Source: Strobilurus pachycystidiatus
Taxonomy: Eukaryota; Basidiomycota; Agaricomycetes; Agaricales; Physalacriaceae
Length of the DNA stretch: 64,000 nucleotides
NCBI GenBank assembly: GCA_019915135.1
Contig: JAHLMK010000017.1
Location: 372,001 to 436,000, forward strand
Direction of reading: 5' to 3'
A program made the position numbers and the translations under genes. Below the pieces are notes generated by a model, which did not search any database, was not told the origin of the DNA, and worked only from the letters and a program-made list of their open reading frames with translations. This document shows, piece after piece, positions 1-10,925 of the stretch; the first letter of the stretch is position 1, and every line of letters starts with the position of its first letter.

Positions 1-2277
1 CAGAGACACCGTCACCGCTCCGAATGCAATGCTCGCCGCTGCCGCTGTCTGCGTCGTCGTCGGTGCCATGCGCAGACAACGTCTACCTCGGACCTCTTCA
101 TCGCCCACTTGGTCGCTCGGTGCCGTCGCCTATCACTACATGCCACTGAAACCTGCTCTGCGGACTCTATGGCGCCGGATGTCCGGATTCTACAAGTCCA
201 AACAGGTACGCGGGGCAGCATACATTCGCCGAAGTGCTTTCTCAAGCTTGGAATACAGAAGCCGAGGTATCCTGGTCCATCATCCACTACAGACATTCAG
301 CCACAGCCCGTATTATCCTACCACAAGTCAACAGGACCCGTGTCCCTTGCTCGCTCTCACACACTCTTTGACCGCCTTTACGCCTGGTTCTCCAGATCTA
401 TCACGCGACGCACCTCACCAGCCCGCCCTGCCGATTTATCTCCCAGTTTCGTCCTCTGGTTAGCATCAAAACCTCGGACTAGACCCCCCTCTTTGCCCAA
501 TACCGAATCACGCTCTTTGCCGCCCAGTCCCAACGTCAATCACACAATAAATCGAGATCTGACCGCCGCGCCTCGTTTGAACGCCAAAGCATCCACATTT
601 GTACCCACCCTTCCACCACCACCCAAATCCCAAAGTACTTCCGTGTGCTTTGTGCCCCAGCTTCTCTCAGTACCAGGTACCGGAAATCTGCCTTTCTTGT
701 CCCCTCCCGTCGCGCCGCCTGTGTCGATCGTCCATCCTGTCAACAGAAGGACGCGCCAATTCGAACGCAAAGCAGCCGGAGCTACTCCAGGCCCTTCCTC
801 CACGCCGATGACCCCAGGATCTCGACGTTGGTTAGCAATGCAAAATCGGGCAGCAGGCAAAGCGCGCTAACCACCATATCACACTCTTCCTCACCCGCGA
901 CGAATATCATTATCATATCACTTTGATTCCCGCCTATGGTGAACTTTACCCGTGGGCGGACGTTCTTCTATTCATAGTTGACAAGGCCGAATCTGTACTA
1001 CTCAGGTCGTGAAAGAGTCCGATACTGTTGTCGTATACAGGTCGTGAAATGACACTATTTTGTCCCCAAGTTCGAGGCCAGCTCAATGGCGTGAACCCTG
1101 GAGAGAACGTCCGACCTCCGCTGTGCGCCACCGGAGCATAACGTTGAGAATCAGCGACAATCGCACACCCATGGTCACAAGTCGCGCTCGCTTGACAGGA
1201 CAACGTTAGTCTCCTTGATAGGCCTTGACATGCCCATCCTCAAGGGACCATGTGTGTTTGGGATAGTTCATTGCTCCGGTGACATTAAGAGCCCTCCCAT
1301 ACACAGGTGTGAAAAGTATCCCGTCTACTTAGTGTCCAACCGGCGGCTCATACTTGTTGCCCGGCACGCCAAGCTTTGCGTGGTCGTCTGATTTGCAAGT
1401 CGCTGTGGGCGTGTGAAGGGCAAATGTGAAGGACTTGCACGAGCCGAGGGAATCGCGGAGGACGCGTCAGGCGCGTCTGACATTCAGGTATGCGCACTTG
1501 ATGCCCCGCAATCTGCATCTGTGGAGGTAACCGGCGGAAGATGATTGGAGGGCTGGCAACGGCAGAACAAGTCGAGACTTGACTTTCTTACTAGGCAGGG
1601 TAATGGGCCTGTAGCACTTCTTGGCGGTACCATATTGAGTGCGAGTCTACCTGCTGACGTCTGGCACATCCTCTACTGATGGGAAAGGCGATAAGACGGA
1701 GCCGTTTGGACGGAAGTATCGAGGGGCAAGCACGTCTAGGCTAGAGCGAACTCGCATGCCACCACGAGCTTCTTGTTGGCGAGACCACAACGTTGTGTAG
1801 CTTTAGGACCGATTCGTAGGGAGTGATTGCCCGCATAGGACTAGATGACGATATGGCAGTCAAAGTGGACCGGGTAAGCGGAGAGCTGACTGTGAGGGTT
1901 CCCCTCCGTCAAAGAAGGAGACTGATTAGGGAGAGGTACTTTCTTGTAGAGCGTAGAGCGAAGGCAGACAGAGTCCAGACTGAGAGATTCGCCGCCAGAG
2001 AAGATTCATGTGCGGCGGTTACACCAGGCGAAATGCGGGGATGAAGGAGGCCTCACCCAAGCAGCAGCAGCGGTCTGAGATTAGTATGGGAAAACAGGCT
2101 ACATTTATTGACAATACAGTCGTCCGAACATGAGAGACCCGAGCACGTGTCCGAGGTGTGTCGGACTTTGAAAACGAGAGAGCAGCTGGCCCAAATAAGG
2201 TTTCGGGACTTTGCGGTTTTCGTCCGAAAAGCGAGAAAAGGCACCTCCACCAGCAACTCTCACCGTCGACCTCAAGA
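1..2277. other. no gene recognised
   Basis: Several open frames of up to 253 codons occur on both strands (for example 109-870 plus), but none resembles a protein family. Their compositions are rich in Ser, Pro and Arg, as expected from chance frames in this DNA. I see no tRNA or rRNA signature and no terminal repeats. The last 200 bases probably hold the promoter and 5' UTR of the RPS23 gene. Confidence 0.4.
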
Positions 2278-2942
2278 ATGGGCTGTACGTCGTTGCCGAC
2301 AGCGTTGAGCGCCCTTTTTGCTGACGACCGCCCCTTTTGCCAGCCAACAAACCCCGTGGACTGCAAGCTGCTCGCAAGCTGCGAAATGACCGCCGCGAAA
2401 ACCGCTGGGTGCGATAGCGCATCACCATTTTCGCCCCTCGCACGGCGCTGACCAACATCCGCAGGCGGACAAGGCGTACAAAAAGCGCGCCCTCGGAAAC
2501 GTCTACAAGACCTCGCCCACCGGTGGATCCTCGCACGCCAAGGGCATCGTCCTCGAGAAGGTCGGTGTCGAGGCCAAGCAGCCCAACTCTGCCATCCGGA
2601 AGTGTGTCCGGGTGCAGCTGATCAAGAACGGAAAGAAGGTCACTGCGTTCGTGCCCGTGAGTGCTCTGCCGCCGCCGTCTGCGCTGTCCCGCTCACCAGC
2701 CTGCGGCAGAATGACGGTTGCCTCAACTTTGTCGACGAGAACGACGAGGTGCTGATCTCTGGTTTCGGTCGCCGCGGAAAGGCCAAGGGTGATATTCCCG
2801 GTGTGCGATTCAAGGTTGTCAAGGTGTCCGGCGTCGGCCTCCTTGCGCTGTGGAAGGAGAAGAAGGTTCGCTGCTCTTGCCCTCACTCCGGCTTCCCATC
2901 GGCTTACACGTATCTGTCTTGCAGGAAAAGCCACGGTCATAA
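2278..2942 (+). CDS. RPS23: 40S ribosomal protein S23 (uS12)
   Basis: Small-subunit ribosomal protein of the decoding centre, needed for translational accuracy. Five exons, 2278-2284, 2344-2408, 2465-2656, 2710-2865 and 2925-2942, join to 438 nt. The 145 residues are exactly the family length. The protein begins [15 protein letters not shown], has the highly conserved [10 protein letters not shown] and [15 protein letters not shown] segments, and ends KEKPRS. The start is fixed because only the 7-nt first exon supplies MG plus a split Ser codon. All introns are GT..AG (donors GTACGT, GTGCGA, GTGAGT, GTTCGC). Ribosomal protein genes are often intron-rich near the 5' end, as here. Identification is by family recognition and very secure. 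Confidence 0.97.
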
Positions 2943-3150
2943 AGCACTACCCTGTCGAATCTTACCTCTGTTGGTCTCCTTACTGTCTGCCATGCGTCAA
3001 TGCTGCTACCATTATGCCATGCAACCCTCCAATATAAAAGTATGAATATCTCCTTGCTGCCATACTATTTGTTGTACAGTTCCATCATGAGATAGCAGCG
3101 ACGTTTCAATCAGATTGTGCCTCCCTTTACCCTGTCACGTTGTAACCTTC

Positions 3151-4524
3151 ATGTCTCGTCCACAACTGCCTCCTCGTCGTAGTGTTCCTCCGAGCGGCGC
3201 GGGCGACGATGACGAGGTCGCCAAGCCGATGGGCATTGCGGCCAGAATTGCGAGCCTGCAGCTTGAGCAGAAGGGTGTTGGTCGGGCACCGTCGATATTA
3301 GCAGCAATTAAGAAACCACCGCCTCCGCCTCCGCGTGCGAGAGCGGAAGCACGGGCTGCCTCAGACCTGCCCGCACGAAGCCCTGAGTTCCTGCGTCTGA
3401 TCAGCCGGCCTCCGCCGCCCATCCCTCATCACCATGAAGCACCGCCGCCCCCGCCCCCGCCCCGCCGCCTGCCGCCGATGCCTGCAAGGCTGCCCACGCC
3501 TCCGCCAGAGCCTGTCCACGAGCCTGCAGTGAATCACGATGAACCGCCTGATTCTTGCGTCAAATGCCACGACTTTTCGTACGTCGATGCCCACGCCGCG
3601 CAATTTCCGCGCCACACAGTGCAATCGCTCGACCAGCTCGCCCACGATCTCACCGCGCCGTTCGCCTCGGAGACGGAAAAGTGCAGGGCGCTGTTCACGT
3701 GGATGCACCACAACATCGCGTACGACTGCGACGCCTTTTTCTCTGGCAACCTGCGCGTCGCGACCGCCGAGTCCACCCTGCAGTCCGGGCTCGCCATATG
3801 CGACGGGTACGCCGGGCTGTTTGTGTTTCTCGCCGAGCGCGTCGGGCTGCAGGCGCTCAAGGTGGGCGGGCACGGCAAGGGCTTTGGGTATGTCGCCGAG
3901 GGCATCGTGCCCTTTCAACCAAATCACGCGTGGAACTGCGTGCTCATGGACGGCGAGTGGCGCCTCATCGACTGCTGCTGGGGCGCCGGCGCGCTCGAAG
4001 GCACGACCTACCACCAGCGCTTCACCCCCGCGTGGTTCTCATTGACCGCCGCCGAGTTCGGCCGCCGCCACTTCCCCGAGGATAGCGGCTACCAACTCGT
4101 CGAGACGCCCGTCTCCTGGGAAGAGTACATCGGCGAGCCCGACGGCCCGACCATCTTCAACGACTTTTACAAGCTCAATTTCAACCCGTACTTCGTGCAG
4201 CCTGCAGAAACATACGTACAGGGCGGCGCGTGGACGAGCTTCCACTTGTTCAAGGCTTGCGAGCACATGTCGACGGCAGAGGCAGACAATTATGTCTATC
4301 TCCTAAGTATGCCGGATAGGACTAGGACACCTTTGCGCGTTGGTGAGGAGGGCGGATGGAGCGCGACGGTGTACATTCCTGCCGGCGCAGGCGAACTTTC
4401 TGTGTATTATGTGGCGACCTGTGGAGGGCAGGACGCGAAAGGGCTTGGCGTCGCTGGCTTCGAACGTGCCAATGGACAGAAAGCTATGCGCTTTGGCGGT
4501 ATGCTGAGATACACCATCGTGTAA
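3151..4524 (+). CDS. Proline-rich transglutaminase-like protein (Cyk3/KY-type)
   Basis: Intronless gene of 457 codons. Residues 1-145 are low-complexity and rich in Pro, with runs of PPPPPP of the kind that bind SH3 or profilin domains. Residues about 150-330 form a transglutaminase-like domain. A Cys-His-Asp triad can be proposed: Cys in GLAICDGYAG, His in PNHAWN and Asp in RLIDCCWG. The C-terminal 120 residues look like the beta-rich extension found in Cyk3/kyphoscoliosis-type proteins. Fungal Cyk3 acts in cytokinesis and septum formation, but Cyk3 normally carries an N-terminal SH3 domain and this protein has proline tracts instead, so the role is inferred only. The Met at 3151 is preferred over 3115 because the intervening residues are unlike the rest. 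Catalytic activity is uncertain, since several family members are inactive. Confidence 0.8.
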   Translation: MSRPQLPPRRSVPPSGAGDDDEVAKPMGIAARIASLQLEQKGVGRAPSILAAIKKPPPPPPRARAEARAASDLPARSPEFLRLISRPPPPIPHHHEAPPPPPPPRRLPPMPARLPTPPPEPVHEPAVNHDEPPDSCVKCHDFSYVDAHAAQFPRHTVQSLDQLAHDLTAPFASETEKCRALFTWMHHNIAYDCDAFFSGNLRVATAESTLQSGLAICDGYAGLFVFLAERVGLQALKVGGHGKGFGYVAEGIVPFQPNHAWNCVLMDGEWRLIDCCWGAGALEGTTYHQRFTPAWFSLTAAEFGRRHFPEDSGYQLVETPVSWEEYIGEPDGPTIFNDFYKLNFNPYFVQPAETYVQGGAWTSFHLFKACEHMSTAEADNYVYLLSMPDRTRTPLRVGEEGGWSATVYIPAGAGELSVYYVATCGGQDAKGLGVAGFERANGQKAMRFGGMLRYTIV

Positions 4525-4655
4525 CTATACACACATTGCTGAATACTAAATCTCTTGAGGGTCACATTCCGCTGATTCCGCTATATCGTCCATGGCCGAA
4601 CGTGTACCACGGAAGCGAGGTATGATTCATCTCAAGTCAGCATCATACCATCAAG

Positions 4656-5206
4656 ATGCCCCCCTTCACCGTCTCTCCAGCTGTCAAAGATCGCGACATA
4701 CCTCTCCAAACCCTCCGCGACCAACACCCCGGAAAGCGAGTGACCGTCGGGGTCGCCATCATCATCGATGGCCCCAAGCTCCTCCTCCTGCAGCGTGCAG
4801 CCCATGAAGATGCATATCCAAACATGTACGAACTCCCCGGAGGGAACTGGGAGGAGTGCGATGCGACGATCTTGGAGACAGTAGCGAGAGAAGCGCTGGA
4901 GGAGACGGGACTTCTTGTCAGCAGGGTGGTTGTGGAATTCCAGGGCTTTGAGTACACCACGAAACGTGGCCCCGCCCAGCAGCTCAACTTTATTGTCGAG
5001 GTTGAGGGAGCAAATGGCGTTCAGCCGACGCCGATACTCAATCCGGACGAGCACCAGGCTTACAGATGGCTCGAGTCGATCGACGCGTTACATGAAGTTC
5101 CCATGAGCGACAGTATGGCCACAGTTGTGAAAGACGCGTTTCTTGCCATGGAGGTAAGCTTCTTGAATTTAAAACATCTCCACGCTGAAAATACCAGGCG
5201 AACTAA
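4656..5206 (+). CDS. NUDIX hydrolase
   Basis: Hydrolase of nucleoside diphosphates linked to another moiety. The exact substrate cannot be read from the sequence. Exon 4656-5153 plus a terminal 9-nt exon 5198-5206 (after a GTAAGC..CCAG intron) give 168 residues. The single domain has the Nudix box ELPGGNWEE followed by AREALEETGLL, whose REALEE acidic residues bind the catalytic metal. The spacing between the second Gly and the Arg is one residue longer than the textbook consensus. I recall the same spacing in other fungal members, so I do not treat it as damage. If the last intron is retained, the frame runs on to 5240. The gene converges with lon, with about 160 bp between their stops. Confidence 0.88.
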
Positions 5207-5363
5207 CTCAAACTCTTTTCTTGCCTGGAACGAATGTTGAGCTGGGATAACACAATGATAAAAAATACAGTTTCTGCTATATGTACGAGGACGAGAAAGA
5301 AAACACAACACTCTAACGTGGTAGGGTAGTATAATGCAGATCGATGAGTAAATGTGTAGGTGA

Positions 5364-8300
5364 TTAGTATGCAAGAGTCTCCTTCCACCTCTCTACCAGT
5401 TTCTCGCCCGCAAACACTTCTTCCAGCACTTCCCGCACATCCTCGACGTAGACAAACCTGATGCCAGTCTTCACGCTGTCCGGTACGTTCTCCTCGATAT
5501 CTGCCCGGTTGGCAGCAGGCGCGATGATCGTCTTGATGCCCGCGCGGTGTGCAGCCAGAATCTTCTCCTTCAGTCCGCCAACAGGCAGCACCTGGCCGAC
5601 GAGAGATATTTCCCCGGTCATGGCTACACGACGCGATATGAGTTCGAGTTCATGCGTAGAAATTCATAAACCAGACTTACCAATATCCGGATTTATCCTA
5701 GTCTTGGTGAAGAGCGAGACGAAAGCGGATAGGATAGCCGTTCCAGCACTAGGGCCCTCCTTGCCTATGCTACCCTCAGGCATGTGGACATGAATATCCC
5801 GGTCTGTCAAAAATTGTTCGTTCGGGCTGTCCGTGATGCCAAGCTCGTATGCGTGCGCTTTCACCCAGCTCAAGCCGATCTGGGCACTCTCGCGGATAAC
5901 CTCTCCGAGTTTACCGGTAAGCTGCAAACCACCCTTTCCAGGCATGCTCTAAAACAGCATTTGAGTAACGTCCTATTGGGAGGCGCAATATAACTGACCA
6001 TAGCTTCAACAGGCATGACGGCGCCAGAACCGTTCCCGAGATACCCCAGGCCGGTACTCACACCGGGAGGCGGTGTATGAACGTACATCCTATCCTTCTG
6101 GTACACGGGAGGCCCAACGTAATCTTTCAAAGTATCAGGAGTGATACGGACATGTACGCTGGCCGGAACGTTCATGGGCTTCCTGTCTTGTGTTGTCACG
6201 GGCTTCTTGTCGTCTGTGGTTTCCGCCGAAGCGAGCGTCGGCTCATTGCTAACGGGCTTTTGAGACTCGACGAACGTGGTGTTCTTGTCATTCGCGATAG
6301 CCGCTTCAGTAGCCGGAGTCGGTTCTGGGAGAACATCCTCTCCGAGTTCCTGGACGAGTTTCAAAGCAGCCTTTCTGTAGATCTAGAGCAGTATTGTCAA
6401 CGTTGTGCTCGAAGCGTCGTGAAGATTCTCACCTTATCGATGTGTTTCTTCAAGTTCCGTACGCCACTCTCACGGCAATAATACTTGATCAAGACGTCGA
6501 CTGCGGAGGGTTCCAGGATAACATCAGCTTCTTTCAGACCAGAAGCCTCCTTGGCCTGAGGTCCGAGATACTTGTCGGCAATAACAGCCTTCTCCTCTGA
6601 GACATACCCGCTGACTTCCAGAACCTCCATTCGATCCAACAGTGGCGCAGGAATAGTATCCAAGTTGTTGGCTGCAATAATTTCAGCGAGAAGGAGGGAT
6701 GCTGAGGATATACACACCTGTGCAAACGAAGAGAACACGGGAAAGATCAACTGGAACGTCCATACTGGTAGAACGTCAGCAAGACTCGAGGGGAATGTAG
6801 TACAAGCACTGACTAGTGATCTAGGAAGCTATTGTTTTGTTCAGGATCCAACATTTCCAGCAGCGCGCTGGCTGGGTCACCGTTGATGCCTCTACCGATC
6901 TTGTCCACCTCGTCAATCAAGACGAGCGGGTTCTCGGTGCCCACGCGTTTCAGCGCCTGAATGATCTTTCCAGGCAATGCACTGTGAGAAAGGTTAATTA
7001 CCACCCTCAAAATCGAAGAGCTGCTACGCACCCGACGTAAGTTCTTCGATGACCTTTGATCTCAGCAACATCTGTCAGGCCACCGACCGAAAAGCGGAAG
7101 AATTGTCGGTTCAACGCGCGGGATATCGACTTTCCAATCGATGTCTTTCCAACACCCGGTGGCCCGACTAGGCAGATGATTTTGCCCTCAACAGTACCGC
7201 GAAGCTTTCCGACGGCCAAGAACTCAAGAATGCGATCCTTGACGTCTTTCAGGCCATAATGATCTTCATCCAGAACGACTTGAGCATGTGAGATGGAATA
7301 GTTCTCCGGGGAGTGTTGTCCCCAGGGAATCTAGAGCAGTTCAATGGCTGAAGCAGAAGGACGTGTGCATGAAACTTACTTGGGTCAACCATTCCAGATA
7401 GTTCCTTGTAACATTAGCCTCGGATGCAGCAGGCTCCAATCCGGCAAGTTTGCTAATCTCTTCGTCAAAGACCTTGCGGACAGCTTCTGGCATCTTGAGC
7501 ACAGCGGCACGTTCCTTGAACTTTTCGATGAGTTTGTCCTTGCCGTCCGACTCCATTCCAAGTTCCTTCTTGATACCTTTGAGTTGTTCCATCAAGTAGT
7601 ACTCGCGTTGGCGTTTGGCGATTTTGCTGTCCACGTCCCGAGAAAGTTTACTCTGCAGCTGAGCGTTGATGAGTTCCTTCTTCAGAACCAGCAAGGCTTT
7701 CTGTAGACGATCCTCGACAGAGAGACTCTCCAAAACGTCCTGCAGCTCGCCAACTTCACCCGTGGACACCGCGGCAGCAAAGTCTGCAAGCTTGTCGGGT
7801 TCGTCAAAGACATTCGACGCGATCTGGTTGATAGAGAAGTTGGTGATCTGATCACGGAAGAGAGGATTGAGCTGAGCAATGTCTTTGAACACGGAGACAA
7901 TTTCAGACATGAAGGCGCGGATGTGGTGGTTGTCCTTGCTGTACGGCTCTGTAGACAAGTTGTCGACCTTAACGATAGAGATGTCGTGATTGTGTAGGAA
8001 CGATGTCTGCACGGGACCTGTATACATTGGTTGGCATGACTAGACAAGAATGAGTGGATTATGTGCGCACCAACAACGACACTGTCTTCGAGAACAGGAG
8101 ACGGAGGGGGAGTCAACAAATCGCCATCCTCTTCGGTCAGAGTTTGGACCGTTGCATTGGCAGAGCCTCCAGCTTTGAGCAACGATGTGATTTTTATCCT
8201 TCTGTGCGGGTAGAGAACTGCCGTGAGACCTTCCTCTTTGTCATCCTGGGGGTTGGCGCTGAAGACACTGGTAATCTGGGCGAAGACACCGACTGGATGG

Positions 8301-8965
8301 ACCGAGTTCAAATCCGTAATGACATCACTGTCTGCGTGCTCGTCCTTGAGCAGGAAAGCACCGAGATAAGGCTGGCCGCGCTTCATCATGTCCTTGATGG
8401 CGGCAACGACCTGGGGGTTCCGGACGACGACGGCTTTGTAGAAACCGGGGAATAATGGACGGCGGACGATGGGGAGAGCCAGGACCTGGGGATACACTTC
8501 CGGAACCGACTGACGGGCTATCGTGCTCGACGGGCGCGACGACGACGAAGGCGGTTTCCCGCTGCCATCCGAGGACGAAGGTGGTGCACCATCACTGGAC
8601 GCGGGCGGCGCCGACTCTGGCGCGGAAGACGAGTCGGAAGAACCCTCGTCACCCGACGACGACGACAGGCGTATCTTTGCGCCCTCAATCTCCTCCGCCT
8701 CGTCAGCTTCTTCTAGCGCCTTTTTGTCGGTCTCGTCCGGGTCCTCGTCCGGTCTTGGCTTGGAGTTTATCCATCGCGGGTGTTGGAGAGCGGGAGAGCG
8801 CTGGACGAGGCGGGCGACGGAGGATGAGAAGGATCTGCTGTCCCAGCCGTGGACGAGCGACGTGGGCCGCGAAGCGACCTCAAAGTACGACAGGGCGCGT
8901 CGCGGGCATTGCTGTCTTGATGTCGGGAATGCGCCTGACCGCAGACCCCTTCCGAGCCAACTCAT
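5364..8965 (-). CDS. PIM1: Mitochondrial Lon protease (PIM1 type)
   Basis: ATP-dependent serine protease of the mitochondrial matrix that degrades damaged proteins. Nine exons, high to low: 8965-8071, 8017-7380, 7330-7032, 6981-6814, 6764-6718, 6671-6433, 6382-5999, 5948-5681, 5623-5364. They join to 3,198 nt in frame (1,065 residues; yeast Pim1 is slightly longer). Order of parts: Arg/Ser-rich presequence; acidic Ser-rich linker (about residues 75-145); Lon N-terminal domain ([12 protein letters not shown]); coiled substrate arm ([15 protein letters not shown]); AAA module with Walker [10 protein letters not shown] and Walker [11 protein letters not shown]-terminal protease with catalytic Ser in [10 protein letters not shown] and Lys in VGGLKEK. 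A charged insert of about 70 residues lies between the AAA and protease domains, as in other mitochondrial Lons. All eight introns are GT..AG. Confidence 0.96.
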
Positions 8966-9277
8966 GGGCGACGGACAGATGCCAGCTCAAAGGGAGTGGT
9001 TGCACGGGCGTTTGGCTCGTCGACACCGTGTCCGACGATGAGCAGAGAGGCAGACGACGGTATCGGTGGTAAAAGTGACTTTGTAAGAATTTTGTGACGC
9101 AAGCGAGTTACAAAGCCGAAATTCGAATTGCCAAATCTAGATGTCTCCCCCGGCCCCGTTGTTATTACAGAAAACTGACTGTCAAATTCGCCTATAAGCC
9201 ACAAACATTGGGAATACAAAGCTAGTGTACACAGATTATAACGAAAATACTGATACAACATACTGGGGCGTAATTGG

Positions 9278-9922
9278 TCATAACTTCTCAAGAAACGGCA
9301 CCCGAATCATCCCAACGTTCATCTCCGTTCCATCTACAAGACTCGTCGATCCCCTCTCCTTCGGAGGTGACGGCATTGCAATAAGGACAGACAGCTGCAA
9401 AGAAGGCGCCATCGGCTCCTCTATTGAGAGCGAGTCACCGAGCGTAGAGTCCGCACACTTCTGTCTCACTGGCAGTTTGAAGAACGAATGCGAAATACGC
9501 TTCGTCTTCTTGATAGGCTCGTTCGTCATCGATTCGACCTTATCTAGCGAGATGGGCTACAAGAAAGTGAGTCTCATTAACAACACTTCTCCATGGACCG
9601 TACCAACCTTGAGGTCCGCCCAAGTATATTCCGCGAAGGTTTCCTTGAACCAGATATCATAGAGTGCGGGCTCATTGTCTCTTGAGCCATAGAGAAAGTC
9701 ATGAGCGGGTAGTCCTGCCCCTTGTCTCCTCCGATTCCGAAAGACACGCCACACGCAGCACAACACGAGCAATATCGTCACAGAGCCGACTATGGATGTC
9801 GTGATGTATCTGCGAATCACACTTGAGAATGATATACTGAATAAAATAGAGGTGGCGACGTACAATATTGACGTCCCACTCAGGGAAATCCCATATCCAC
9901 TGGGATTTGAGGAAGAGGCCAT
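9278..9922 (-). CDS. Small two-TM membrane protein, unknown function
   Basis: Not recognised as a named family. Exons 9922-9608 and 9556-9278 (donor GTTGGT, acceptor TTGTAG) join in frame to 197 residues. Two hydrophobic stretches, ILYVATSILFSISFSSVI and IVGSVTILLVLCCVWRVF, are separated by a short basic loop and followed by RNRRR, which suggests a cytosolic C-terminal tail. The tail is charged and ends with a Ser/Pro-rich region. This layout (short N-terminus, TM hairpin, long disordered tail) is common among unannotated Agaricomycete proteins. The gene lies about 310 bp downstream of the lon start on the same strand. The coding call rests on frame-preserving splicing and the hydrophobic pattern. 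Confidence 0.6.
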
Positions 9923-10538
9923 GGTAGGCCTGAGCGACAGAAAAGGACCAGCACTCGAAGATCTGCAATATGTACTTTGATCAATTCGAGTTCACGGATT
10001 TCGCTCAGGCAAGGCACTGATGTGAGGGTTAGGGCGAGCGGTGGGGGCGTGTAGGGTGAGAGAGACAGATAGAGGAGCCTTTAATGTGCATTGTGTTCAC
10101 AGCCTCGAGCTCATAGGAGCTTCGTAAGTACTCGGCATAGCGGCCATTGTCGTGGTCAAGCCGCGGCTACGACCGAAATGACAAACGACGCCACTAGTGC
10201 CCTGTATCACTGTCGCGTATATCGTCGCCTGGTCGTCGCCGGACACCATGGGTACTTGTTTTGAGACTTGGCCGCTCTAGATAAAACTACAATAGCACTT
10301 CAAAGTTGTGACGCTGCCCAAGATGGATGCAAGATCGTCCGTTCCGTCCATCTGTAATACATGCGACTTGCATGTTACGACTACTATGTTACGTTGCACT
10401 CCGTCGGCCACTGATAGCCACCAGGTTCGATTCAGCCTAGAATGCGTGTGATATTCTGACACGGTGACAAGGGTAGTTTCATTCTGTAAATCTTCGATTT
10501 ACATGGAACATGTTCGACAGAGGAAGGCAACGAACGCG
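9923..10538. other. intergenic, nothing recognised
   Basis: This 616-bp gap upstream of the two-TM gene contains no credible ORF. A short match to a tRNA B-box (GGTTCGATTC near 10425) lacks a pairing T-stem and an acceptor stem, so no tRNA is called. Confidence 0.5.
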
Positions 10539-10808
10539 TCAAAACTCATCCCGCTTGGATCTCTGTTTCAGAGACTGAATGTCTACTCTTTGCACACCCT
10601 GTGTCTCCTTCAACTTGGACAGAATTTCTGCCTCTTTGTCGGCCCAGACCGCCTTGGACACGCTGACTAATTGAACGTTGTCGAGCGCGCCGACGGGACC
10701 GACATGTGTGATCGATGGATGAACTGAGTTCAAGGTTTCCGGAGACCGTTTGTGAGGGGAATCGGGCCCAAGGGTGACCGCCAGATACGTGTTGAGTTCG
10801 TGGTCCAT
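10539..10808 (-). CDS. Small conserved-looking protein, unknown function
   Basis: Single-exon ORF of 89 codons with an ATG start and protein-like composition: an N-terminal segment DHELNTYLAVTLG, then an amphipathic stretch around HPSITHVGPVGAL and VSVSKAVWADKEAEIL, and a basic C-terminus ending KRDEF. No signal peptide or TM segment. I do not recognise a family, though the pattern (hydrophobic core residues at regular spacing, no low complexity) argues for a real small globular protein. It is divergent from the inositol polyphosphate kinase gene with about 117 bp between starts, so the two may share a promoter. The alternative is a chance ORF. Confidence 0.5.
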   Translation of the reverse strand: MDHELNTYLAVTLGPDSPHKRSPETLNSVHPSITHVGPVGALDNVQLVSVSKAVWADKEAEILSKLKETQGVQRVDIQSLKQRSKRDEF

Positions 10809-10925
10809 CGTGGTGCAATGCCAAGAGGTTCAATGACGTTTGGGACTGGTTTGGGATGTGCACCGCCACTGCCCCTTTATCAGCTTAATCGATTACTTAC
10901 ACCTCGCGCGGCATCTCCAGCAATC

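Noticed and set aside
109..870. Open frame of 253 codons at the window start
   Set aside because: Composition is Ser/Pro/Arg-rich with no domain or conserved motif, and overlapping frames on both strands look the same. It behaves like a chance frame.
2105..2536. Long minus-strand frame across the RPS23 5' end
   Set aside because: It overlaps the secure RPS23 exons antisense and has no family resemblance.
4800..4925. Nudix box with one extra residue
   Set aside because: At first it looked like a damaged active site, but all acidic residues are kept and I recall the same spacing in other fungal Nudix proteins.
10415..10435. tRNA B-box-like GGTTCGATTC
   Set aside because: The flanking bases do not form a T-stem and no acceptor stem or A-box is found at the right distance.
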